Source: JACPNO01 sp963825405 (lineage in GTDB: Bacteria > Acidobacteriota > Terriglobia > Bryobacterales > Bryobacteraceae). Taken from it: a stretch of DNA of 64,000 nucleotides. The notes below the pieces were generated by a model, which ran no database searches, was not told the DNA's origin, and worked only from the letters and a program-made list of their open reading frames with translations. Shown here one piece after another: positions 1 to 7,193 of the stretch. Position numbers and translations under genes: made by a program. The stretch lies in NCBI GenBank assembly GCA_963825405.1, contig CAWGTB010000001.1, positions 186,001 to 250,000 of the forward strand, read 5' to 3'. Every line of letters starts with the position of its first letter. Positions within the stretch are counted from its first letter, which is position 1.

Positions 1-88
1 CGACCCGGAAGACGCATTCATCGCCAAGCCATTTACGCCTGAGGTATTTGTCGGCAAAATCCGGGAAGTGTTGCAAAAATCGGGTTAG
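1..88 (+). CDS. Response regulator receiver domain, C-terminal end (partial)
   Basis: Only the last 28 codons are in the window, read from base 2 to the TAG at 86-88. The peptide contains the AKPF segment typical of the last beta strand of CheY-like receiver domains, where the conserved lysine contacts the phosphoryl group, followed by an amphipathic helix ending in KIREVLQKSG. It stops straight after the receiver helix, so the protein ends with a receiver domain and has no C-terminal output domain. What lies upstream is unknown. Confidence 0.7.
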   Translation, partial: DPEDAFIAKPFTPEVFVGKIREVLQKSG

Positions 89-90
89 TG

Positions 91-1056
91 CTACTCCAGC
101 GGCTCGGAATCGCTGCGAAACTCCACCGCCGGCGCGGGCCTTTCGTTCACCGTCAGGCGGAAAATATCGGGCCGCGCGTAATGGCCCGACACGTCGAGAT
201 CGAACTTGCCCTCGGCAATTTCTCCCAGATCGAGTTCGGCGGTGAGAATGCATTCGCCGTCATAGCATGGGCCGGCCAACAGCTTTCCCAACGGGCTCAC
301 AATCACGCTGCCGCCGCGGATCAGCACTGTATCCGGATCGGCGCCCTGAATGGCAGCGTAGTCCGCCGGATACGCGCCGCGCCGAATGTACTGGCACGCG
401 GAGAGCACGAAGCAGCGGCCTTCGAGCGCGATGTGCAGCATGGTGGGAATCCACGAATCGCGATCGTCGACTGTCGGCGCGCAATAAAGCTCTACGCCTT
501 TGGCGTACATCGCGCTGCGCAGCAGCGGCATGTAATTTTCCCAGCAAATGACGGCGCCGATGCGGCCGCGCGGCGTAGCGAAAACCGGCAGCGTCGAGCC
601 GTCGCCAAATCCCCAGATGAGGCGCTCCATGGCCGTCGGCATCAGTTTGCGATGCTTTCCCAGCAATGAACCGTCGGGCGCGAAGAACAGCGCAGTGCAG
701 TAAAGCGTGCCGCCATCGCGCTCGATCACACCCATTACCAGGTATACGCCTTGCTGTTTGGCAGCCTTGCCCAATTGCTCCACTTGCGGCGATGGGATTT
801 CGACCGCGCTCTCGAAGTAGCGGCGGAAGTCGCGCCGGCCCTCGGCGGAGCGGCTCCCGATTCGCGCGCCGAAATCCAATCCTTTGGGATAGCCCGAGAC
901 AAACGCCTCGGGAAATACGACCACCTGCGCGCCGCGCCCGGCGGCATCGGCGACCAGCGTCGAAGCTTTTTCCAAGGTGCGTTCGCGATCGAACGGCACT
1001 GGACCGGCTTGCACCACGGCGACGCGCGTTACGCCCATGTCGAATTTTCTCCGCAA
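91..1056 (-). CDS. Nitrilase (carbon-nitrogen hydrolase family)
   Basis: A 321-residue member of the nitrilase superfamily, which hydrolyses nitriles to carboxylic acids and ammonia. The catalytic triad is visible: Glu50 in VVFPEAF, Lys137 in HRKLMPT and Cys171 in VICWENY. The CWEN form of the cysteine motif and the length match true nitrilases (EC 3.5.5.1) rather than amidases or beta-ureidopropionases. No signal peptide, so it is cytoplasmic. An internal Met8 (MGVTRVAVVQ) is an equally good start, since the family usually begins close to the first beta strand. It stands alone: it converges with the receiver-domain gene at 88 and diverges from the ankyrin gene at 1124. The natural substrate cannot be told from sequence. 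Confidence 0.9.
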   Translation of the reverse strand: MRRKFDMGVTRVAVVQAGPVPFDRERTLEKASTLVADAAGRGAQVVVFPEAFVSGYPKGLDFGARIGSRSAEGRRDFRRYFESAVEIPSPQVEQLGKAAKQQGVYLVMGVIERDGGTLYCTALFFAPDGSLLGKHRKLMPTAMERLIWGFGDGSTLPVFATPRGRIGAVICWENYMPLLRSAMYAKGVELYCAPTVDDRDSWIPTMLHIALEGRCFVLSACQYIRRGAYPADYAAIQGADPDTVLIRGGSVIVSPLGKLLAGPCYDGECILTAELDLGEIAEGKFDLDVSGHYARPDIFRLTVNERPAPAVEFRSDSEPLE

Positions 1057-1123
1057 AATACCACGACCTAATGTTACCCAAAGCCAACATGCCGAATTTA
1101 CGAGCCTCTGTTACTATCCGGAC

Positions 1124-2180
1124 ATGGTGCGGTTTGGGCCCGGCGTGCTTGTTTACGGCTGTCTTTGCTCCGTTGCCTGGAGCCAGGACGAAGGTCGCGC
1201 CACTGTCAAAACCGATTCAATCACCGTCTTTTCTGAGATGTCGACCAGCAGCGACGTAGTGCGCACGCTGGCCAAGGGCGACCCAGTGACTGTGCGTTAC
1301 TCGATCGTGAGCGGCGATGGGGAATGGTGCAGCATAAGTGCCGGCTTCGTGTTGTGCCGGTCGCTCGATCGCCAACAGCAGCCGCCGCTGGTGACCGCGC
1401 CCGATCCGTAAGACCACACCCGTCGTTCCAGCGCCGATTGCCCCGGCGGTTGAGCATCCTGCGGCGCCTCCCAAGTCGCTCACGCCCGAGCAGGCCGCGC
1501 TGGTTAGCGTTCTCATCGCGGCGGCGAAATCCGGAAACGCGGTTGCCATCCAGCTAGCGATTGAGAAGGGTACTGAGATTAACGGTGCGGACATCGATGG
1601 CAAGACGCCCCTGATGTGGGCAGCCTACACGGGCCAATATTCCGCGGTCGCTGCGTTGCTCGCGGCAGGCGCCGACATGCAGGCGCGCGACAAGATGGGC
1701 TGGACTGCGTTGCATGCCGCGGCGTGGGCCCGGCGCGCTCCAGTGGTTTCGCTCTTACTCGAACAAGGCGCTGCCGCTGACGCCAAGGATCTGGATGACC
1801 GCACCGCGCTGATGCACGCCGCCCAATATGGCGAGACCGCCATGGTTCGGGATCTGATTGCCAAGGGCGCCAACCCGAACGCGCGCAATAAATTCGATCA
1901 AACGCCGCTGATGTTCGCTGCCACGCTGCGGGATACGGCGACCGCCGAAGCTCTGCTCGAAGGCGGCGCGGATATAAATGCCAAAGACGCCGCCGGGCGC
2001 ACCGTGCTGATGAATGCCGTCCTGGCGGGAGCGGATCGCACCGCCGCGGTCGAGTTGCTGCTGGTGAATGGCGCGGAGATCAACACTGCGGACAAACAGG
2101 GCCGTTCGGCTCTCAAGCTGGCGGCCGAGCACGGCTATCCGGAGATGGTTGCGCTTCTACGCAAGGCGCACGCGCGCTAA
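1124..2180 (+). CDS. Secreted SH3b-like plus ankyrin-repeat protein, interrupted by one frameshift
   Basis: Two overlapping reading frames encode one protein. The first (1124-1411) has a short hydrophobic leader (VRFGPGVLVYGCLCSVAWSQ) and a bacterial SH3-like segment (VKTDSITVFSEMSTSSDVV). It ends at a TAA at 1409-1411. The second frame is open from about 1410 through a Pro-rich linker into about five ankyrin repeats (for example DKMGWTALHAAAWARRAPVV) and stops at 2180. A one-base indel near 1408 would join them into about 350 residues. Ankyrin repeats mediate protein binding; no enzymatic domain is seen. The repeats are well preserved, which argues for a sequencing slip or a very recent mutation rather than an old pseudogene. 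Confidence 0.7.
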
Positions 2181-2227
2181 GAAACCGTTCCTTCCAGTCG
2201 CGGCTCTGTTAGCTGGAAGCGGTTTTG

Positions 2228-2911
2228 CTATGCCGGAGGCCGCAGCCGCCCGTCTTGCATGTGGACGATGCGGTGTCCGTAGGCCGCCGCTTCCGGGTTG
2301 TGCGTGATCATTAGAATCGTCTGCCCCAGGCGTTGGTTCAGATCGCGCAGAATGCTAAGCACGGCGCGCGAATTTTCCGAATCCAGATTGCCGGTCGGTT
2401 CGTCGGCCAGCAGAATGGCGGGATGATTTACGATGGCGCGCGCAATGGCCACACGCTGCTGCTCGCCACCGGAAAGCGCGGCTGGCTTGTGATCGAGGCG
2501 CTGGGAAATTCCCAGCAGATCGAGCACCTGCTGAAAGCCCGCTGGATATCCGTGATTTTTTCCAGCTAGATGCTGCGCGAGCGCGATGTTGTCGCGCGCC
2601 GTCAGATTCGGCAGCAGGTTGAATTTTTGAAACACGAAGCTGACCGTTGATTTGCGCAGTTTGGTCCGCTCGGCATCGGACAGCGCGGCGAGATCGCGGC
2701 CATCCACGCGCACGCTGCCCGAGGTGGGCGGCGTCAGCGCGCCTACGATGTGAAACAGCGTGGATTTTCCCGAGCCCGAAGGGCCCACGATCGAGAGAAA
2801 TTCGCCAGGCGCGACATCCAGATCCACGCCGCGCAGCGCTTCCACATCCACTTTGCCGACGCGGTATATTTTGCGCAAGCCGCGGATCTGAATGATCGGC
2901 GGCTCATTCAT
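2228..2911 (-). CDS. ABC transporter ATP-binding protein (MacB/LolD type)
   Basis: A 227-residue ATPase that powers the FtsX-like permease encoded just upstream. Walker A is GPSGSGKST (about residues 43-51), the signature LSGGEQQR is near 146-153 and Walker B ILLADEPTG near 166-174. I chose Met at 2911 because it places the first beta strand normally and overlaps the permease stop by 8 bases, a translational-coupling arrangement. The longer upstream frame reads through permease sequence. The family exports lipoproteins, peptides or macrolides; with the lipoprotein gene at 4008 in the same operon, a role in envelope lipoprotein or lipid traffic is plausible but not shown. Confidence 0.9.
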   Translation of the reverse strand: MNEPPIIQIRGLRKIYRVGKVDVEALRGVDLDVAPGEFLSIVGPSGSGKSTLFHIVGALTPPTSGSVRVDGRDLAALSDAERTKLRKSTVSFVFQKFNLLPNLTARDNIALAQHLAGKNHGYPAGFQQVLDLLGISQRLDHKPAALSGGEQQRVAIARAIVNHPAILLADEPTGNLDSENSRAVLSILRDLNQRLGQTILMITHNPEAAAYGHRIVHMQDGRLRPPA

Positions 2912-4001
2912 AGGCCAGCGCCTCGATAGCATCCTGCCGGGCCGCGCTCCAGCCGGGATAAAGTGATCCGAGCAGCGCTGCCGACAGCGCAATCGCGCCA
3001 GCCCGCGGCCACCATGCCACTACAATGGCTTGCTGGAGCGATGCCGGCACCAATGTCATGATGAGCCAGCGAGCTCCGAAACTGAGGGCGATGCCGGCCA
3101 GCGTGCCGCCCAAACCCATGATCACCGCCTCCGCTACGATCAATTGCAGAATATAGGAACGCGAAGCCCCCAGCGACTTCAGAATGCCGATCTCGCGCGT
3201 GCGCTGCAGCACGGCCATGTACATCGAAAGGCAGACAACAGCGAAGGCAATCACGACCGCGATAGCAATCATCACGCGAATAAAAGGGCGCAGCGCCGGG
3301 ATGCTGTCGATCGAAACCAGGGAGGTAAATTCTTCCATGGAGTAGATCGGGTAGCCTTCCAGCTTGGCTTTGAGCTCGGCGATCACGACGGGAATGTTTT
3401 CGGGTGCGTCCACTTTGACAAATATCTGGCTAACCTTTCCCGTGTTGCCCGTCAAATCCTGCAGCACCTCCAACGGCAGGACGATGCGTGCGAGTTTTCC
3501 AGCCTCCACAACTCCCGCCACGTGCCAGTCCCGATTGAGAACGTTTACGGTGCCTCCTGCGCGAACTTTTTGCTGGCGGGCGTAATAATCGTCGATCAGA
3601 ATCTCGCCGGGTGCCTGAAATGGCGTCCCCTCCAGATATTTAAAACCGCCGTTCAGGCGATTGAAGGCAGCTAAATCGACACCGGTGACATTACTGATGC
3701 CGCCGCCCAATGCCTGAATGATGGTTCCAGTAGCCATCGTGACGTGCGGGTAGGTGGCAATCGAATCGACCAGTTTTTGCGGCAGAGGCGCTCCGCTGAA
3801 GCTCAGCAGCGCCGCGCCCGGAGGCTTTACCAGAATATCCGCACCCACGCCGCGCATGCGCCGTTCGGTCTCCGACAGCATGCCCTCGCTCAGCCCCACC
3901 AGCGTCAGAATTAAGGTGACCGGAATCGCGATCAGCAGCATGCTGAGCAGGCTTCGTAGAGGCCTGTGCCGCAGGTTTTCGAAAATCAGTTTGAAGGTCA
4001 C
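2904..4001 (-). CDS. FtsX-like ABC transporter permease
   Basis: A 365-residue inner-membrane permease. It has one N-terminal transmembrane segment (SMLLIAIPVTLILTLVGL), a periplasmic MacB_PCD-like domain of about 200 residues, and three C-terminal segments (IAIAVVIAFAVVCLSMYMAV onward) forming the FtsX domain. The typical LQRTREIGILKSLGAS coupling motif is present. This 1+3 topology is that of MacB/LolC-type transporters. It sits 6 bases downstream of the lipoprotein gene at 4008-4919 and overlaps the ATPase gene by 8 bases, so the three form an operon transcribed on the minus strand. Confidence 0.9.
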   Translation of the reverse strand: MTFKLIFENLRHRPLRSLLSMLLIAIPVTLILTLVGLSEGMLSETERRMRGVGADILVKPPGAALLSFSGAPLPQKLVDSIATYPHVTMATGTIIQALGGGISNVTGVDLAAFNRLNGGFKYLEGTPFQAPGEILIDDYYARQQKVRAGGTVNVLNRDWHVAGVVEAGKLARIVLPLEVLQDLTGNTGKVSQIFVKVDAPENIPVVIAELKAKLEGYPIYSMEEFTSLVSIDSIPALRPFIRVMIAIAVVIAFAVVCLSMYMAVLQRTREIGILKSLGASRSYILQLIVAEAVIMGLGGTLAGIALSFGARWLIMTLVPASLQQAIVVAWWPRAGAIALSAALLGSLYPGWSAARQDAIEALAYE

Positions 4002-4007
4002 GAATTT

Positions 4008-4919
4008 TTACTCGAGCTGCGCAGTAGGTTTGGGCACAGCCTGCCCCGGGCCAGCCCCCAGAATACGGCGCTCCGTGCCTTCGGGCTGTTCCAGCACGAA
4101 CTTATCGTCGGCGATGGGCTGATTGATTTCCACTTTGATCAATGTCATGACGATGCCATATTCGTCCTTGGGACGGTTGATGTCGATTTTGGAAGGAAAG
4201 GGCACGCCGTTGAAATTCTGCCAGGTGCTGTAGCGCACATCCATAATAATCGCTCCGGCCGGGTCGAAAATTTGCTGCCGGACGATGGCCAGCGCCACCC
4301 GCTCGAACCAAACGTTGCGCGCCAGCACCAGCTCGCCCGAGGCATTTTTTCGCAGGATTTGCACGATGTAGGCGGCGTTGTCTTCATCGGTGAAATCCTC
4401 CAGCACCGCGGTTTCGTTGGCTGGGTCGAGGGTCTGTATGAGCAGCGCTTGCAGAAAAACGCTGGGCCGCAGATTCTCCAGCTTGTTGGGCGATGGTGTC
4501 ACAATTTCGTTCTCACCCAACAGAAAGCGATTTTGCGACGGAACGTACAGGCGGAACCCCTTGCCATCCGAAACCATGTCGAAGGCTTTATTCCGCACCA
4601 CCGGATACAGCCCAATCAGGTGAATATCGGCCGGCTTGCGAAACAGGATGAAGGCCCGCACGTCCTTGTACTCGGTGATTTTGCCTTTGTTGACGCTGCC
4701 CACGGCCGGCACCATGTCGACGGTGGCATTGAGCGAGCGGATGGATTGGTACTGCACGGCGATGCGTTTCAGCAGCGACGCCTTATCGGCGGTAAGCAGC
4801 ACCACCGGCTGGCTGTTGCCCTGACGGGTGATGACGCGGCGGCGGGCCAGGCAGGACGTCGACAGCAAAGCCGATGCACACACGACAAACGTCAGCCCGG
4901 CGCGGGAGCTCCTCATCAA
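4008..4919 (-). CDS. LolA/DUF4292-like outer-membrane lipoprotein
   Basis: A 303-residue protein with a lipoprotein signal: a hydrophobic stretch (LTFVVCASALLSTSC) ends in a lipobox with Cys near residue 23. The mature part has the beta-rich pattern of LolA/LolB-like and DUF4292 proteins (YQSIRSLNATVDMVPAVGSV; DGKGFRLYVPSQNRFLLGEN), a fold that cradles lipoprotein acyl chains. It is the first gene of the operon with the FtsX permease (6-base gap) and the ATPase. The family assignment rests on pattern, not on catalytic residues. Confidence 0.7.
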   Translation of the reverse strand: MMRSSRAGLTFVVCASALLSTSCLARRRVITRQGNSQPVVLLTADKASLLKRIAVQYQSIRSLNATVDMVPAVGSVNKGKITEYKDVRAFILFRKPADIHLIGLYPVVRNKAFDMVSDGKGFRLYVPSQNRFLLGENEIVTPSPNKLENLRPSVFLQALLIQTLDPANETAVLEDFTDEDNAAYIVQILRKNASGELVLARNVWFERVALAIVRQQIFDPAGAIIMDVRYSTWQNFNGVPFPSKIDINRPKDEYGIVMTLIKVEINQPIADDKFVLEQPEGTERRILGAGPGQAVPKPTAQLE

Positions 4920-4971
4920 TTTATTGTAGGCAGCCGTCGTTACGGCCTGTCAACGCGCGCGGAGCACTACA

Positions 4972-5334
4972 ATGAGTCGAATGACCCCCGCGCCAGTCAA
5001 ACCGCTGATTTCGATCGACCTTCTGAACCAGGTGGACATTCGTATTGGCACCATCGAACGGGTGGAAGAGGTGCCGGGATCCGACAAACTGGTGCAGCTT
5101 CGCGTGCAATTCGGCGATCACGCCCGCACTATCGTCGCCGGCATGAAACAGGAGCGGGCGAACCCCAAGGAAATTGAAGGCCGCCAGGCGCTTTTTGTGG
5201 TGAACCTGGAGCCGCGCAAAATGCGAGGCGTGATCTCCGAAGGCATGCTGTTCGATATCGGCTATGCCGACGGCGTTCGTCCCGTGCTGGCTGTTCCGGA
5301 AGCTGCAGTGCCGAATGGCACGCGCGCCGGCTGA
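4972..5334 (+). CDS. CsaA / MetG C-terminal-like tRNA-binding domain protein
   Basis: A 120-residue stand-alone OB-fold protein of the EMAPII/Arc1p/CsaA type. The core VDIRIGTIERVEEVPGSDKL and the later NLEPRKMRGVISEGMLF segment match the C-terminal tRNA-binding domain of methionyl-tRNA synthetase and the secretion chaperone CsaA, and the length fits CsaA. Proposed roles are tRNA binding or chaperone activity; these cannot be separated by sequence. It lies 46 bases upstream of a tRNA-Ala gene. Confidence 0.85.
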   Translation: MSRMTPAPVKPLISIDLLNQVDIRIGTIERVEEVPGSDKLVQLRVQFGDHARTIVAGMKQERANPKEIEGRQALFVVNLEPRKMRGVISEGMLFDIGYADGVRPVLAVPEAAVPNGTRAG

Positions 5335-5380
5335 TGGGTAATGTGCGCTGCCAATGTTATAGTAATAGAGTTGCCCGGAT

Positions 5381-5456
5381 GGGCCTGTGGCGCAGTTGGG
5401 AGCGCGCTTCCATGGCATGGAAGAGGTCGTGAGTTCGAATCTCACCAGGTCCACCA
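5381..5456 (+). tRNA. tRNA-Ala (anticodon GGC), CCA encoded
   Basis: The 76-base cloverleaf reads directly. The acceptor stem GGGCCTG pairs with CAGGTCC. The D arm is GCGC-AGTTGGGA-GCGC. The anticodon arm is CTTCC-ATGGCAT-GGAAG with anticodon GGC preceded by T33. The T arm is GTGAG-TTCGAAT-CTCAC, then discriminator A and an encoded CCA at 5454-5456. GGC decodes GCC and GCU alanine codons. The sequence just 3' of the gene recurs, diverged, at 6757-6793. Confidence 0.97.
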
Positions 5457-5492
5457 AATTCTTCAATCACTCGAGCAAACGAGTTTGCCATG
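5456..5492 (+). repeat. tRNA-adjacent imperfect direct repeat, left copy
   Basis: These 37 bases begin at the last A of the tRNA CCA end. They match 6757-6793 in the same orientation at 30 of 37 positions, and all seven differences are transitions. The pair brackets about 1.3 kb holding two small hypothetical genes. Repeats next to tRNA 3' ends are typical of integration sites, but no integrase is present. Confidence 0.5.
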
Positions 5493-5573
5493 TGGAGGAG
5501 CAATATTTACCTTCACGATCCGGCCGATTTTCAAAATGGCGATAGAGGTCGGCGCCGAGGCTTAAGCACAAAT

Positions 5574-5596
5574 CGACCGGAAATGTCGTCTGTCCC
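5574..5596 (+). repeat. 23-bp exact direct repeat, copy 1
   Basis: The 23 bases starting CGACCGGAAATGTCGTCTGT are repeated exactly at 6310-6332 in the same orientation. Copy 1 covers the ATG at 5583 proposed as the start of the next gene. It may be the end of an eroded mobile element or a dispersed genomic repeat. Confidence 0.6.
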
Positions 5597-6098
5597 CGTT
5601 TCTCTCCCAAAAAACGCAGCAAACCTCAAAGGATGTGGGAAAGTGCTCTGTTGGCTAGCCTTCTCGATCTCCGTTGGAGTGATCACGGAAGCTCGCGACA
5701 TCACACTCTGTGACTTGGCTTCACATGGCTTTGAGGGAAGGCTGATCTCGCTCCGCAGCCGACTGCTTTTCACGATGCACGGAATCTATCTCTTGGGCGA
5801 CTCCTGCGTGACCAAGGGGCAACACAGTGCCGCGCTGCTTTTCCCGGGGGAACGCACTGCACCGCCAGTTAGATTCGACGTTGACCCGTCGGCGATATCG
5901 CAGCTACGGCCATTCTTCCGCACGACGGGTGATCAAGCGTTCGCGTGCGGAGTCCTTTCCGGTCAAGTATTTTATAAGAAAGGGTTTCGTTTGCGCCATG
6001 ACAACGGTATCTCGTTTGGAAACGGTTTTGGCGAACACGGGACACTAGAGGCGGCGTTTGTGCTTCAGTCCGTGAAAGAGATTCACCAGTGTGACTGA
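5583..6098 (+). CDS. Hypothetical secreted protein
   Basis: About 171 residues with a hydrophobic leader (KVLCWLAFSISVGVITEA) followed by ARDITLCDLASHGFEGRLIS and a mixed alpha/beta region ending HQCD. The pattern 'CDL-x-G-x-V/I-x-L-R' resembles small secreted proteins common in Acidobacteriota, but I do not recognise a named family. The start is uncertain. ATG 5583 lies inside a 23-bp repeat, an upstream ATG (5490) gives a non-signal-like extension, and GTG 5643 would begin at the leader itself. It stands alone between the tRNA gene and the small membrane protein. Confidence 0.5.
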   Translation: MSSVPVSLPKNAANLKGCGKVLCWLAFSISVGVITEARDITLCDLASHGFEGRLISLRSRLLFTMHGIYLLGDSCVTKGQHSAALLFPGERTAPPVRFDVDPSAISQLRPFFRTTGDQAFACGVLSGQVFYKKGFRLRHDNGISFGNGFGEHGTLEAAFVLQSVKEIHQCD

Positions 6099-6309
6099 AG
6101 AAGATTGATCCCCGGAAGCGGAGTATAAGGTCGGGTCTGCATCCGCAATGGTGTCCCGACTTGAATCGGGAGCATGTGCAAAGTGCCTCCCGTTCGACCT
6201 GGTGATCAGCTGCGCTAGCGCGGGAAGCATGTAATACTGTCGGCCGGGCGAAGTTCGGGTTATCAGGCCGGGTTAGCGATTCGTCGAACTGCCGTTGATG
6301 GAATTAGTA

Positions 6310-6332
6310 CGACCGGAAATGTCGTCTGTCCC
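6310..6332 (+). repeat. 23-bp exact direct repeat, copy 2
   Basis: Exact copy of 5574-5596, located in the non-coding stretch 67 bases before the small membrane-protein gene. The flanking bases differ after the 23rd position, so the repeat boundary is sharp. Confidence 0.6.
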
Positions 6333-6398
6333 TCTGGCTTCTGGAAAGGCGACATACTCGTGCCAATCACACCCTAAGATCGCTCAGCAGGTGGCTTC

Positions 6399-6689
6399 GT
6401 GAAGTCTCTAGATGTCGCGTTCATGGCCGCCAACGCGGTCGGGATCGTACTTTACCTTTTGCTTGCATCTCGTGGCTGGAGAATGCCGGAGGAGCATGGG
6501 ATGATTCCTGTCACAGGCGAGCCTTTCGTATGGGTTCTAGCGCTGCCCGTGTTGGGAGCCTTCCTTTTGGCAAATGTCGTATGGGGAGGCTTGCTCTTAC
6601 GTGCTAGGGAATCCAAGAGAAGTCTGTTGTGGCTTCTCACTGGGGCGGCGTGGCTACTGGCAATCGGCATAGATTTTTCCCATCACTGA
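6399..6689 (+). CDS. Small hypothetical membrane protein (3 TM)
   Basis: A 96-residue protein opening with GTG. Three hydrophobic segments are visible: FMAANAVGIVLYLLLASRGW, PFVWVLALPVLGAFLLANVV and LLWLLTGAAWLLAIGIDFSHH, with a basic loop (RARESKRS) between the second and third. It is probably an inner-membrane protein. I know no family for it. It lies inside the repeat-bounded segment downstream of tRNA-Ala. Confidence 0.55.
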   Translation: MKSLDVAFMAANAVGIVLYLLLASRGWRMPEEHGMIPVTGEPFVWVLALPVLGAFLLANVVWGGLLLRARESKRSLLWLLTGAAWLLAIGIDFSHH

Positions 6690-7193
6690 TTGGGTCGCCG
6701 CGCGTCTAGTGGCGTCTCAACGAGCAGGCCCACCTCCGGGGCCGCCTTGCATGCCCAAATTCCTCAATTACTTGAGCAAGTAGGTTTGCCATGGGCGAGA
6801 AATGTGCGTCTGGTTCCGGCATGGCAACATGCCAACAGGCCACGTTCTTTCGGTTTTGGGCTCGAGCATTGCCGCCAAACGCGGTGCGGGCACCCAGCGC
6901 TGCCGTCTCGACACCATTAAAACAATGCCTCGATAGTTTCTGGATTGAGGTTGCGGCGTTCGACGCACGGCTAGCCCTAGATGAGTTGGGCAGCGGCAGA
7001 ATGCGCCAAATCAATCGCTGGGGCCGACAAGTAGCAGCGTCTTCTCCCTGCGACCCAACACCGATGGCCGGCTGGAACGACAAGTCTTGGCGGATCGCAC
7101 AGTAGGCATAAATTGCATTATAATCGTCAGCCAAGTCAATTCATGCAGCAGTCAGAAGACGCTCCTGACGTCTGACAAGAGCCAGGGAGTGAC
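6690..7193. other. Intergenic region with no supported gene
   Basis: About 500 bases between the small membrane protein and the RCC1 protein. It holds the right copy of the tRNA-flank repeat (6757-6793) and, just before 7194, an AGGGAG ribosome-binding site for the next gene. Open frames exist on both strands (for example 6706-7134 minus) but have composition and residue patterns unlike real proteins. Confidence 0.5.
6757..6793 (+). repeat. tRNA-adjacent imperfect direct repeat, right copy
   Basis: Matches 5456-5492 at 30 of 37 positions with only transition differences. Together they mark the edges of the 5.46-6.79 kb segment. Confidence 0.5.

Noticed and set aside
3966..5177. Plus-strand frame of 403 residues opposite the lipoprotein gene
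   Set aside because: His/Gln-rich antisense of the LolA-like gene and the permease start; the minus-strand products are recognisable.
6706..7134. Minus-strand frame of 142 residues
   Set aside because: Low-quality composition, no homologous-looking segment, and overlap with a repeat copy.
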